DNA of 64,000 nt from Maniola hyperantus (GCF_902806685.2 NC_048555.1:7192001-7256000), one strand, 5' to 3'. Positions 46,301-56,924 are shown, counted from the stretch's first letter. A program made the numbers and translations. Notes: generated by a model not told the origin, from the sequence alone.

Positions 46301-49300
46301 TACACAGCCAACAATCCTAGTTCTGGTAGCAGGACCACACTGAGGACATGGAGACCAGGCAGCTGCCCGCCACCTAGGTGCACAAGGTCCTTGACCGCAC
46401 CGACGTCTCTTTCCTGCAGGTGGTGAGCCTGAGCAATGTACTGATGATACTTCTCGATCTCCCATAGAATTTGCTTCAACACATCGATATTTACCTACCT
46501 ATAGCAACAAAAGTGATGCCAAATGATGTTAACTATGTCAAATTCATATTTCATTAAAGTAACCTTATTTCACTTAAAGTATGGAACGCTTCTGGCTGCA
46601 GTTTTCCCCTCCAATTTTAATATGGGTGTCTTCAATAGTGATAAGGCATCTTCTAGGCAAGCGTGCTTTAATTGCAGCCACACGCTAGTCAAAAATTTGA
46701 AAAGTCCTTACGTAGACAACAAACCCATTGGTATAAATGAAATATTTCTTACTTGAATACCGCCACCACAACTTCTAGAGCACTGAGTATAGGATAATAT
46801 CTTCCATATAAATTTCCTTTCACCAACAATGTTTTCTTCAAAACTATTTTCAATTGAAGAGTCCTTTCCCAAACCTGCTGAGTCTGGATGTCTGATACCA
46901 GATCTAGGGTATGCATCGAAACCATGATGTCGTCTGGTATGTTTAGGAAGAACTGTAGGTTCTTGTAAATTTGGATAAGTAACAGATTCCACATCAACTT
47001 GACCTGGTATAGATTCAGTGAAATACTCGTATCTTATGCTTGGATTTGGTTGCGTGTATAAAACCTAAAAAATGCGTTTACAAGTTATTGTACATAAAAA
47101 AGGAGAAACAAACATAATATATAGAAAATATGATTAATCAGAATAATGATGTGAATCATACCAACATTTTTGAAAACGTTACGGCAAACATTAGAGTTAT
47201 AGATAAAGGGCATCAAATTCTTACCATAATATCTATAGGATATTGTATTGGTCCCAAAGCGAAGACTGAGTCAAGTCCAATATTTCTCGTGTATATGAAC
47301 CTTGTACCAGCAGCTTCGTATGTACCAGGGGAGCTGACTGCGAATTCACCATTCATTATGTACGACCCATTGGATATCTTCAATGCTAAAAAACGTCAGG
47401 ATTTATATACTTAAATCAACATCCATTCAAAACTTTTTCATAGACTCAGTACAATCTGTTTTTGTGTGTGTATTCGCTTATAACTTCTTAACATTAAATT
47501 AAGAGGATTTCAGTGCAGTTTTGGCATCGTGCACTAGAATATATTAATAAGAGTTAAGTATCTATGTGTATCAAATTCTCAATCAACATGGGCGAAGTCA
47601 TAGACCACTTGTAGTTAGATACCATACCTATCAATAATATTAACGTCAGAAAAACGTACATGAATTTCCTATAAGTATACGTCAAATGACGTCATTTCGA
47701 TGTTAATGAGACATGGTGCCAGCGCAATAGCAATTTGCAGGACTTATAATAGAAAACACTCACGATAGTTTAAACGCTAAAACAATGCGACAATGCTTTC
47801 TTGCGCCTTTTTCCATGGACAAAGCATTGAAAAACCCGCGGGAGAGATTTGTCGCACTGAATATGCGACTGTGGGACGCAGTATTCATGGCTTGTTAGCA
47901 TTCCTCAAGTTTACATGGCTAGGAATTATTGTAGCGTATACCAGCCGGTATCTTATTCTTGACCCCAACCTTTAGCCTTGGTTCAAAGGGATCGAGTTAA
48001 TAAAGGTTCCTATAATACATCCTACGATCGAAGTTATATTTACGAGTACAATCTGAGTAAACTGATGTTATACCAACTTCTTATTATTATACTTTTGTTG
48101 TTAAAATTATTATCATAGTAAGTACGTATAATGTCTCTTATCTGCGACAAATGACATGTGGTTTCTTACTTTCCTATTAACTCGTTTCCCTGAATAGAGT
48201 ATAAAGCTTTTTGTGTGTCTAATACTGCATAAAACCATATTGCAACGCAAATAAATTTATTTTTAAAAAGCCCAGTATTCTTATATCCCTATTATATTCT
48301 CAAAGTCCTGAAAGCCTGTAGAAAATTATGAAGAAGTGTTTGATGAAATCCTACTACTATTACTACTACTACTAGTTTGTAACTAGCTGACACCGGCGAC
48401 TGCGTCCGCGGATCTCGATGGAATTTCTCAAAATCCTTTCTTATGCTCACCGACGTTATAATATAAGGAGCTCCTGGGCAAAAGTTCATGCTTCTAGACT
48501 AACCGATTATCTGTCAGGGAATTTTTGGAATTATACTCAGTAGATATAGTTCTGTGTTACATTGTGTTTGTGTATGGTTAACCAGACCATCAAGTTAAAC
48601 AGCGATGGATTCGCGACTATTTTTGTAGTAAAATGTATTAGTAGCATATTGATTGAAAACGCAAACATACTCGAAATATAATTCATACAATTGCCCAAAT
48701 ACTGAATAGAAGTTTAGAAGCTAATTGATTCCAAATAATGCGGAATTGACCGCAAGGCTACGGGATCTGTTGGTAATCACACAGAACAACGTAGGCGTCC
48801 CCATTGTTGCATTTAAGAATGATTTATGAGCAATCCGATGGGCAACGTTGATTGATAAGTGACTAACCTAACGTTCGCGGCCCATTTGGCTTCATCAAAG
48901 GACCATTGACTGTGAACAAATGGATGTCTAACGCGAATGTGAACTCTGTCACATAAGACTCATCCGTTTGAATAATGATACCTTCAACAGCACCAATTGA
49001 GCATTTTCAAGTAAGGCTTTTTGGAGAAAATCATTTTAGTAAAAAAATTACTCAATTAGGTACTTTACTGTAGTAGATAATAAGAAAATCACCCATGTCA
49101 TTGGGGCCATTGTCTTCCCCTTATCTCACCTTTACTCTAATCCATCCTTTACTATTAGGACTGCTTGAAAAAATAAAATGCTAATAGGAACAATTATTTT
49201 GCTTTTTGCACTCATATTTTATGATTCTACATGTAACATTTGAATCAAAAATCTGAAAATTCCTGTTTCATTATTTATTTACAGTAAAATATAAAATATA

Positions 49301-52300
49301 AGAAGTAAGGATAAATGCAAAAGTGTGTTTTGTTTAATGGTTTGTAGTTTGTTGGTTTTTATATTTTGTTGGTTCGTCCTTCAATCACGCCGCAACGAAA
49401 CTACAGATCGAAGTTATTTTTTGCATGGATACAGTTATAATAATATACTCTAAAATATAATAAACCCTAAATCCACGCGGACGAAGTCTGAGACGTTATT
49501 TGAAAATAAAGCCCACGCAGAAAAGTTTCTTTGATACCTAATAAATTGAAAAGGACCGGGCAACTAAAAAGACTGAGGAGCTCACCGATATAATTATCGC
49601 TCGACACGATTTCCGACACGTTGAGCCGACAGGCGCCCGTGGGTACCGTCGTAACGTAGGAGTAGCCGAGGGGCAGGCGCGGCCGTGCGAACAGGCCGGA
49701 GACCAGCCGTCTGCCGCAGCGCACGTCGCGGTCGCGACCCCCGGTCACTGCAAGCACGTCACGACCCACTACCTGCAGGTCAAATTCTTGTTAGGTATTT
49801 TTCAAGTTAGCCGTTGACTGAGATCTCACCTAATGGCAAGGACGATGCAGTCTAAGATAAGATGAATGCAGGCTAACTTGGAAAGGATATAGTAGCAGTA
49901 GTAATGAATAAAGAATAAATCCATCTCACTAATCCATTGCAACCCTCGTCCCGGAAAGCGCAGTGTTAGAAGACAGGATTCAGGCGCCGCAAAACCATAG
50001 TAATGTGGACAGTGGTGGAGCAGTTGATGTCTATCGGTTAACGGCAAAACGATGAGTCCGTTTCTATGGGGCAAAGATGACCCCTTAAAAGTTTAGTGTT
50101 CCGGTAAAAAAAAATGTGTTCAGTACAATAATACCATATTCCTTCCAAATAACCCCGCTTCCATAATGAACTATATCTTACTGGAAGATGAAATTGCAGT
50201 CATAGAATAAAACTTCCTTCTTTAAAAACCTCTTTAAAAATTTACTTCTGCCTAGTTTAACCTTTCGTGACAAGTTTACAGGCATTGGGATTAAAGCTTA
50301 AGGTGTATCCACACCTGCGCACGCGCACGAATCGTGCATGCAACGTGTACTTATCTGTGATTCCCAAAACTAACTTGTACAATATGCACGCGAACCGCTT
50401 GCAAAACCACTCGTGAAGACGTCCACATTGTATTCTTATGATGCGCCTTATGTGGATATGCGCATACGCAGGTGTAGATCTGCCTTTAGTGTTTAAATAA
50501 ATAGAAATTTCCTTCACGTGTCAAAACAGAGGCGAGATATTTGTTGGAGCGTGAACATCAGGCGACAGCCAGTCGATGACAGACGAGGCACCGTGCAATT
50601 ATAGTAATGGTTGGACATAGTTCAACGGGATGTCACCTGCGTTGTACAAATACGTCATTACTACAGATCAGAATGATTGCGTGACTGAAAGTATGTTCTA
50701 GTTTGTTAACCCTTGGCAGTTTTCTGTTATAATGCATAAATTTTAAGTTCTCACGCGCCATTTTAACTTTATGTGTCTAATTGTCATGTCAAAAGTACGA
50801 TTTTAGTTCTTATTATAAGGTGAATCGTAATTTTGACATGACAGTTGACACATAAAGTTGCCGCGTAAGTTCTCATTTTGTACGAACTATATCCTGAAGA
50901 ATCTACGGAGATTTGCTAGTAATTTGTAGAAACTAAATAAGGATAATAAAAGGGTGCCTAGATCACCTATAGAGAGATACCCAGATAACAGTGTAGAGTT
51001 CTCCAGCAGTAATAGGTACTCAACCAACAAAATTGGAGAAAAAAAGAAACCCAAGTACGATTAACTGACTAATTTTATCATAGCTACCAAGAAAATAACT
51101 CAGGTAGCAAATTAATTTAGTAATCATTTATGTCTCATTTTCGAATTGAATATATAAATATAATATACTACAACAACAATATTTTGATATCTGTTTAACA
51201 TAAAAGACTTGGTCTGACCTAAAAAAAAATGAAAATTTCATTTATAACACATAAGAAACCTTTAAAGCTAATGCGGTTTATTTTTATTTAATAACTTAAT
51301 TCGGATGTAAATGGCCCACTAAAATCAAATTTATGTTAAAAACGGCACCGAATTTCCATAGGTATGCCTATTTGATCAAATAAGAGGAACACATTTTATA
51401 ATTTGAAAATTTTGCTCGCACATTGATATTATAATAGTTATTGATGTGTGAATCATTGTAATTAAAGCGATAAAATGTATTATTTCTAGTGAAATGGTTC
51501 TATAATGGCTCTACAGAATTGAAATTGTTTTGTTATAAAAATTTAGTTTTATAAGATTTAGTACATTTAGTAGACCTGGCATTTAAAACTTTCACTTTCA
51601 CGTGTATTATGTAAAAAAAATTCAACCATGATTATCAAATAAGTAAACATGTTTTTGACGTAATATATTGAGTTACGTTTAAATCAAAACATAGAATACC
51701 AGGCAATCATATACGGTTAAAAGTTGGTATTGACTGCGATGCTATAAAAACTATAGCTGCATAGAGCGAGCAAAACAAACACATCCGTACTCTGTCGTGC
51801 AGTACGACCACATACAACAAAGCACACCGCCTTGAAATCGATAACATTCGCTCGAAATTGAAAACAATGGCCATCAGGAAATTATAGAGAGCAAGGAGTT
51901 TTTAAAATTAGTATTTCTATAGGATAGTTCTGATTCTGTAAACCCACAAGCGCAGCACTCGCTTGGGATCTAGGTAGATAAACTCGAAGTAGGAGCCTAG
52001 GAACCTGCTTTAAAGAAAATCTAAGATCTAAATCGATCTGTGCTATCATAATTTACCTCAAAAGCTTTTGATGCAAATGGTAACACACAATAATTAAATA
52101 AATTATTTTATTTACAGCCCCTTTACACCAATCGCATATAATAGTACACCTGTATCCGTTCCTTTGTGCAGGGGGTTTGTTACGGTAGAGTGTGCGTTTT
52201 TTCCCATAATGGAAAATACTGTAAAAATCCTAAGCAAAGCTAAGCTAAAGCAATAATAATAACACGGTTTATACAAATTTTTCAAACAAAAATATAATAT

Positions 52301-54732
52301 CGAAAACATAGCATTTTTCAATGATTGGTTTTGTTTCGATTTCATCGATAAAGTTCATACAAAAAAGTTCGTTCAAAGGTTCTAAAAACCAACAAAGTAG
52401 AGAGTTCACTTCAACATCAAAACATGGAGTACTAGGCGATCATGAATAGCAAGGATTTAGTCGTAATGGAAGCCTACACCCCACCCAACCCATAGTTCAT
52501 CCCACCCCCACATAGTTGCGCACTGAAATGCTCGCAGCAAAAGTTCTCCCTATGAGGCCTAACCCTTATACGTAGTCCCACATATTCGGCCATATTGAAG
52601 AAGTTTTCAAAGCAAAAGTTAAAATTATACACAGTGGAAAATTAAACATTTTTTTAATTCAAGAGCCGTGGCATAATTTTTTCCTAGGTCAGTAGGTAGG
52701 AATCTGTGGTAGAGTCATATTATAATGACTGTTAGGTTGCCTAAAACAGAAACTTTTTTTAATCAATTTAAGTGTAAGTAATAATATTTTTATAAATACC
52801 TAATTAATTTCTTTGATCAAATCAACAGCGTCAGCAATTACTAAATAGTTTATAATTATATAATATATTATGGATCAATAAATCAAAAGCACTGGTAATT
52901 GAAAACGTCTACTAATAGACAATTAATTAAGCTTAAGTGTGAAATGAATTACCTGTCTGAATTTGTTTAGTTCAGATGCTGTTTATAATAATTTATATCC
53001 TTAATATTATAATCAACGTGGTATAATACGTATATTTCGCAAATAATATTGTATACTTACTTATATTAAAGAGCAATGCCGCTATATCACGCTTTATAGC
53101 AACGCTTGTACATATACTCGTACGATAGCAACCGAGTCACGTTTTTATCAAAACATTTTGCACCAGGTTAACATGTACATACAAGGGATATTATTGACTA
53201 AGGCGTTTTTATCTTACTTCTATGTATAAACAATAAATCTTCCAAAACCACGTAATATCACCAATAATGTGAAAATTGTCAGTAAAGTTATGTGTGTGCG
53301 GCTAACTATACTCTTTTAAACTTCATGACTCATGGATATAAATACTAAAAGCTGTACATACAATTTATTTGATAGTATGAACCTAGATTTTTCCAAATTA
53401 TTCGTAATCATTTTGAACCTTTGATATACCTGTATAATTTTATTATTAAAAGCAAACCAAATCCTATTGGTTCAACTTAGCGATCGAGAACAACGGCTGA
53501 GTTTGTTGTGGACTCTTCTCAGTTCGTAGCTTTAAGTTTACTTTAATTATTATCACCACTCTATCATTGTATTGTAAATTCAGCAAGTAACCAATAACCA
53601 TTAATAAGTGTACCTACTGTAGTACCCAATTTAAATAAATTATATGACTTGACTTGAATTAGAACATTCAGAAGCTAATTTAATATTATTTTTGTATTAC
53701 CTAAATCTACACTTTTTGTTTTGATTATGCATACCATTCTTTGATTTATATAATAGTCGTGTAGAAACGACAAATTAATTATGTAAATGACAAAATATAT
53801 TATTACCCAAAAAGTATCTCCTAAGACAGTAATTTAGTCTTAATTAGGCTAATTCGATCCTGTTAATCATGCCATATTTGGTAAACTTAGATTTATCATT
53901 TACTAGTTTTATGTCATCTTAATGTACATTTTGGCGTTGCTATTAATAAAAAACTTTCAAGGAAGTAATAAAATATTATTATCCGTCAGAGCCACAATAT
54001 AACCACGTATTTTTTGTATATTTATTTTACCAGGATAGAGCCCGTATTTCTATGATTTTCTTTAGTAGTAATCAATGAAAATAAGTGCAGATAATCCAAC
54101 TAACTTGCGCAGTTTCAGAATTATTGTTATTATAGTAAATAATTATATTTAACCTTATTAACGGCCGAAATTGATATCAATCTATAGATAAGTAACTTAG
54201 CAACATTTTTATTTGTCAAACAGATCCATGCACTGTTTGCCAAATAACAACGTTGATTAGTAACTTATCGACACATTACATGGTACTGATTTTACTAATT
54301 TCGGCGATAAGTCAAAGTTAAGGAAAAACAGACTGCAAATACAATCACTTACTTAGTTACCATGCGAACTAGTAGAAACCTACTATACGTTACTAAGCTC
54401 AACATGCTAGAGACTTAGGCCGCGGATACACCTGTAAGTAGCTTGCATGATTAGATAACTTAGGGCTAATTTACTAATGTAAACACTCGTACCTTAGTAA
54501 ATTTTTTGTCAATTAATTATGTGAGCTACTTACTATTCACTATAACTTGTCCCCTGACGCTATGTTGGCACCAATGCAATTCACACAATAAACCCTAAGT
54601 TCAAAGAAATAAAGCAAAGGTGCTAACATGACGGCATGTCTGTACGTGAGTAAAACTTACAAGTGTAATCGCGGCCTTATGGATACTTACGATAATCAGG
54701 AAAATGATGAATAATCCCGATGTAGGCGTCAT
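40233..54732 (-). CDS. loh: Gene B: secreted ADAMTS-like protein, paralog of gene A, 10 exons, 588 aa
   Basis: Exons in transcript order on the - strand: 54732-54691, 49772-49586, 47385-47225, 47064-46753, 46498-46274, 46053-45814, 45502-45355, 42393-42218, 41606-41435, 40336-40233 (1767 nt). All junctions have GT/AG and fitting phases. Architecture matches gene A: hydrophobic signal peptide, ADAMTS spacer (~33-143), linker, five TSRs and a PLAC domain ending CDSCNVP. Expected to be secreted matrix protein without catalytic activity. Differences from A: an extra intron inside TSR1 (GGGIQ/VGKYRC), no linker exon before PLAC, shorter linkers, and a LINE in the intron before TSR4. Exon 2 protein is nearly identical to A, but many synonymous sites differ, so the duplication looks old. 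Name by family; orthology to lonely heart is inference. Confidence 0.88.
40512..40730 (-). pseudogene. LINE reverse transcriptase tail fragment
   Basis: A frame reading NGARWSDEI, then GKDREKWKRLWRAF, resembles the last part of lepidopteran RTE/R1-type reverse transcriptases (W-T/S-D-D/E-I followed by D-R-x-x-W). Only about 70 residues remain. It lies in the last intron of gene B. Confidence 0.55.
40870..40935 (-). repeat. LINE 3' tail with (GAATA)n
   Basis: Tandem GAATA units followed by TTATTCATGTAAACTTTT. A related tail is at 12911-12960. The microsatellite end points to a non-LTR element on the - strand. Confidence 0.45.
41435..41606 (-). CDS. loh: Gene B exon 9: TSR5
   Basis: Acceptor GTTGTTACAG, donor GTAAGA, phase 1 out. 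Encodes CTGNCTLEVGVQRRTVVC through CEPKC and ATLPPQLAI. Its phase allows direct joining to the PLAC exon. Confidence 0.88.
42218..42393 (-). CDS. loh: Gene B exon 8: TSR4
   Basis: 176 nt. Encodes DWSPCTSSCGGKQIRGVLC to SEWGQ, donor GTATGT. The CTSSCG O-fucosylation consensus is kept. Separated from exon 7 by about 3 kb, against 196 nt in gene A, because of the LINE insertion. Confidence 0.92.
42483..45060 (-). mobile_element. 5'-truncated non-LTR retrotransposon (Jockey/CR1 group) in a gene B intron
   Basis: Occupies most of the 2.96-kb intron between gene B exons 7 and 8, in the same orientation as the host gene. It holds a long reverse transcriptase frame, a hairpin near its 3' end and a short (AAAT)n-type tail at 42483-42512. 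The endonuclease region is missing, as in a 5'-truncated insertion. Gene A has only a 196-nt intron at this place, so insertion came after the duplication or was lost from A. The 5' boundary is approximate. Confidence 0.82.
42668..45049 (-). CDS. LINE reverse transcriptase, 793-codon open frame
   Basis: Reverse transcriptase of a non-LTR element, which copies element RNA at a nicked chromosomal target. Visible parts: a pre-RT region (~60-290), the RT entry segment VTPIPKK and FRPIAILSTPAKVFERIV (338-369), the first catalytic Asp in YFDYRKAFDRVN (D421), GVSQGSILGPLFFL (477-490), and the catalytic YADD (508-511). A C-terminal segment runs to 793. No stop or frameshift interrupts it, so it is a young copy. 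The first ~35 residues look like non-element sequence read into the frame, and the upstream endonuclease is missing. The true protein therefore began outside this copy, and it is probably not able to move by itself. Confidence 0.88.
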   Translation of the reverse strand: MRDKFYMVHFSPIYNTTLILFMLLEFYSFLSVVINLHLITEGMVPPDLYHPPLNIKINTRAAKHSERLEPSNISSSRDWSFRKCDHEQLVTLLSSVSWDGLLGATDVQSATTCFYNIMYDVFDSCISKKSRKKSTIKRYPVWFTSSIIRDTKLKLKLHTRWIKTKCVETYSRFSEIRSNLKACITEAYDDYIRRAERSIKTNPLCFWDYISSLRSKGGFEPNVTFNGSMHKGVDAAEAFANFFANVFLPDVPKLRVVEACLNDGKLNSTICHIPKFTVTDIKYGIDKLKVNCATGPDNLPADVLKMCSKYLSLPLCHVLNLILKTGQYPSQWKLTRVTPIPKKTGTTSVEEFRPIAILSTPAKVFERIVHREISRQISNLLCDEQHGFRIKKSVNSNLLTATEYISSCLDRGHQADALYFDYRKAFDRVNNDILLKKLSAIGLSPQLLHVLSDYLRDRQQFVRYGIYESKPYHTRSGVSQGSILGPLFFLIMINDLPESIKYAKCLLYADDLKLIFEITSIEDCLKLQCDLTAVYHWSKANKMEFNRDKCSVMTFGKVRYPLIHEYKMDGIPIPRVQNIKDLGVIFDKKLTFHDHINTVAADSFRRLGFVLRNSREFHSPLVIRLLYYALVRSKLETSTCVWHPYEAKYGLILEKVQKAFLRYLYKRCYGYYSFLYPTKFLLGCLGFNSLEVRRICDQLKIMCQILRGDVNAPELHNQLCRIRVPESNSNLRPRKNKLFVVPHHRTVARSMSPIPRSLASFNALLDNNAQWDPFNDGSIILVRELLKYAESIA
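45088..45134 (+). repeat. Fragment of the same LINE 3' tail as at 33.55 kb
   Basis: Roughly 45 bases ending TTTGTTAACCATTGATA match the reverse complement of 33553-33600. It abuts the 5' side of the gene B intron LINE, suggesting that the LINE landed beside or inside an older tail fragment. Confidence 0.7.
45355..45502 (-). CDS. loh: Gene B exon 7: TSR3
   Basis: Acceptor GTTTGCAG, donor GTAATT, phase 1 out. Encodes CVGWCVGGGLQTRAVRC and CSPRLTC. CVGWC is shared with gene A. Confidence 0.9.
45814..46053 (-). CDS. loh: Gene B exon 6: end of TSR2, linker, start of TSR3
   Basis: 80 codons in phase 0: VSDQKCPAPKPTTTETC, a diverged linker with RDGPVYTI (RDGPV echoes REGPV in A), then GVGGWLQTDWSE. 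Seven codons shorter than gene A exon 5. Confidence 0.9.
46274..46498 (-). CDS. loh: Gene B exon 5: second half of TSR1 and start of TSR2
   Basis: Acceptor GTTGCTATAG, then VGKYRCVEANSMGDREV, matching gene A residues IGKFKCVEV onward. Contains GKRRRCGQGPC and WRAAAWSPCPQCGP and ends HSRGITK at GTATGT. 75 codons. Confidence 0.88.
46753..47064 (-). CDS. loh: Gene B exon 4: end of spacer, linker, first half of TSR1
   Basis: 104 codons from VLYTQPNPSIRYEYF to CSRSCGGGIQ, phase 0 at both ends. CSRSCG keeps the O-fucosylation consensus. Ends at GTAAGA where gene A reads on uninterrupted. Confidence 0.9.
47225..47385 (-). CDS. loh: Gene B exon 3: spacer core
   Basis: 161 nt, acceptor TTTTTTAG, donor GTAAGA. 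Encodes LKISNGSYIMNGEFAVSSPG through IQYPIDIM. About three quarters of residues match gene A. Confidence 0.92.
49586..49772 (-). CDS. loh: Gene B exon 2: start of ADAMTS spacer
   Basis: Acceptor CCTGCAG, donor GTGAGC. Encodes VVGRDVLAV, CGRRLVSGLFARPRLPLGY and NVSEIVSSDNYI. One codon longer than gene A exon 2; GC-rich. Confidence 0.92.
50298..50492. mobile_element. Foldback MITE with CACACCTGCGCACGCGCA arms
   Basis: TTAAGGTGTATCCACACCTG at the left; the right side reads TGCGCATACGCAGGTGTAGA and ends CTGCCTTTA, giving about 30-bp imperfect inverted ends. In gene B intron 1. Confidence 0.6.
50744..50887. mobile_element. Foldback MITE, TTCTCACGCGCCATTTTAA family, copy 2
   Basis: Begins AAGTTCTCACGCGCCATTTT. 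The arms TTATGTGTC, TTGTCATGTCAAAA are inverted later as TTTTGACATGACA, GACACATAA. In gene B intron 1. Confidence 0.65.
54164..54306. mobile_element. Foldback MITE with GCCGAAATT ends
   Basis: GGCCGAAATTGATATC...GATAAGTAACTTAGCAAC on the left pairs loosely with GTTGATTAGTAACTTATC...AATTTCGGCG; CAAACAG/CTGTTTG lies in the middle. Confidence 0.5.
54418..54680. mobile_element. MITE, CGGATACACCTGTAAG family, copy 2, beside gene B exon 1
   Basis: Ends AGGCCGCGGATACACCTGTA and, inverted, TTACAAGTGTAATCGCGGCCT. It stops about 11 bp from the exon 1 donor of gene B. Confidence 0.7.
54691..54732 (-). CDS. loh: Gene B exon 1: signal peptide
   Basis: ATG plus 13 codons, MTPTSGLFIIFLII, directly followed by GTAAGT. 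Length, phase and hydrophobicity match gene A exon 1. A MITE end lies within a dozen bases of the donor. Confidence 0.75.
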
Positions 54733-55159
54733 CTTCTCTTGTTTTCGTATTAGACCACGAAGGCAATTTATTTCAGATTAGGTACATAATTATTATTTTC
54801 TGTATTTTACGCTTCCACAAACCTTTATGCGAAAATCTCATAACAATTTATACAATTACTTAAAATAAATTTCATTAAATTAAATAACCATTATAGTTGA
54901 CGTGTTTATTTTTATCAAATGAAAAAATATTTTTATAACGATTATATATTTTTTAACATTTTAAAATGTTTTGCATATTACAATTTTTAAACCACGACCA
55001 CCGACATAATAATATATTATACCTACGGGATATATTAATTAAATTTAATAAGAAAGGAAGGAAAAGAGCTGAGTTTTGATCGATTTTAGCTGACCGTAGT
55101 TTACATTGAAGTTAATTTAGCTTTTTAATTAAAAAAATAAAATATACAAAAGGTTTTGT

Positions 55160-55285
55160 AGAGCAAGTCTCTGTATGTCGTTGAGACCGACAAAACGTCA
55201 CATAGGTATGAGTGATAGAGACAACGCTCTGCAAAGCCGAAATCTCATTCAAAAGGTTGGTGTACATTATTTTCTGCCGCGTACT
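55160..55285. mobile_element. Half copy of the CGGCAGAAAATAATGTA MITE
   Basis: Contains GACCGACAAAACGTCACAT and the end TACATTATTTTCTGCCGCGT, shared with the 3.3-kb copy; the other end is missing. Confidence 0.55.
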
Positions 55286-55460
55286 GTACAGTGCCTACCT
55301 AATAAATCAAGTATTTATTTGCAAAGAACCTAACTCACAACAAAACACTTTATCGTAAATAGTGACTCATATAACTGGCAAGCATTTCCTTTGATCTCTG
55401 AATCGAAGCCAATACCTAAATCCCATTGATATCTTTATACTAGGCTCTCTTTGAGCAATC

Positions 55461-56440
55461 GCATTAAACGTTTCGCATTCGCTGAGGATTACAACATTAG
55501 CATTAATTTGTCATATTTCAATCTCTTTGACTTGCATACGGTATGCAGTAGGGATGTTGCCTATGTCAAAAATAAATTATTTCTCAATGATTATTAAATA
55601 CAGGGTCTTCCAAAATACGTTAAATCCACATCCTTTGTTAGTTTTAAGTGTAATAAGTACTAATAAACATTTTAATTTATCGATTAAACTAAAAAAACAC
55701 TACAAATGATGTGACGTCACGTGCCAGTATTTCTATCTTAGACCGCACTTACCACTCACCATCAGGTGAGATCGCAAAACACTCGTCATAGAATAAAACC
55801 TTTCAGGTTAGACTTCCATCTTAGACTGCATCATCACTTACCACCAGGTGAAATTGCAGTCAAGGACTTGTATCCGAATTTAAAAAAATCACATTAAACG
55901 TTTCGCATTCGCTGAGGATTATAACATTAGCATTAATTTGTCATATTTCAATCTCTTTGACTTGCATACGGTATGCAGTAGGGATGTTGCCTAATATGTC
56001 AAAAATAAATTATTTCTCAATGATTATTAAATACAGGGTCTTCCAAAATACGTTAAATCCACATCCTTTGTTAGTTTTAAGTGTAATAAGTACTAATAAA
56101 CATTTTAATTTATCGATTAAACTAAAAAAAACACTACAAATGATGTGACGTCACGTGCCAGTATTTCTATCTTAGACTGCATGGTCACTTACCATCAGGT
56201 GAGATCGCAAAACACTCGTCATAGAATAAAACCTTTCAGGTTAGACTTCCATCTTAGACTGCATCATCACTTACCACCAGGTGAAATTGCAGTCAAGGAC
56301 TTGTATCCGAATTAAAAAAAAACACATTAAACGTTTCGAATTGGCCACGGATTATAACATTATCATTAATTTGTCATATTTCCAACCAACATTATCATTA
56401 ATTTGTCATATTTCAATCCCTCTGATATGCATGCGGCACG
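55461..56440 (+). repeat. Tandem ~430-bp repeat, two full units and a partial third
   Basis: CATTAAACGTTTCGCATTCG begins near 55462 and 55892, and a diverged form near 56325, giving periods of 430 and 433 bp. Units are almost identical over most of their length. Each includes a SINE-like tail (CTTACCACCAGGTGAAATTG). The third unit breaks off after ~100 bp with a small internal duplication of ATTATCATTAATTTGTCATA. Confidence 0.85.
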
Positions 56441-56924
56441 CATTACGCGTACTTCAAGATTACTGTAAGCATCTTATTTGCAATCAGGAAACTTTATACG
56501 TTTAAAAGCGGCTTTATGCAAATTATTTCAATTGCTATCTGATAATCTTCGGATCTATTTTTAATAGACGACTCTCTGGTTGGCCATTGCTGTAAATACC
56601 TCAAACAAGTGACGGGATTTTTGGTTTTTAATAATTACTTGTTTCGTTGGTTGATTTAGGATTTTCCGTAGCTACTGCTTTCCAAGACCCGCCAACCATA
56701 GCTTTGACCACGGCTGGCAGGAGAGGTCTTGCCCCACGAGCGTCTCTCGCGACTCAGCCTATGAGGTGGGGTCCTCAGCAGGCGTCGCTGGCTGGGCTGC
56801 GCGAAAGTGTTTGGCCCCGTAGCCCAGCCACCAGGCGATGCGTGAAAAATCGTGGGGTCGGTAAGAGTCCAACATAACCTCCGTGCCTCCCCGGGTGCGA
56901 TATATTTTTTATTTATTTAGCTGG

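Larger units (their letters stand above)
49773..54690 (-). other. Gene B intron 1 (4.9 kb)
   Basis: Contains an S1-like fragment near 49.84 kb, two foldback MITEs at 50.3 and 50.75 kb, and two more at 54.2 and 54.4 kb. 51-54.1 kb is plain AT-rich sequence in which I recognise nothing. Confidence 0.65.

Noticed and set aside
47130..47414. 94-codon frame on the + strand
   Set aside because: Antisense shadow of gene B exon 3.
51000..54100. Looked for exons or repeats in the plain part of gene B intron 1
   Set aside because: Only short, AT-driven frames and no motif I could support.
56647..56905. GC-rich 76-codon frame
   Set aside because: Sits between repeat units and a SINE, with no recognisable domain; probably part of a composite repeat.
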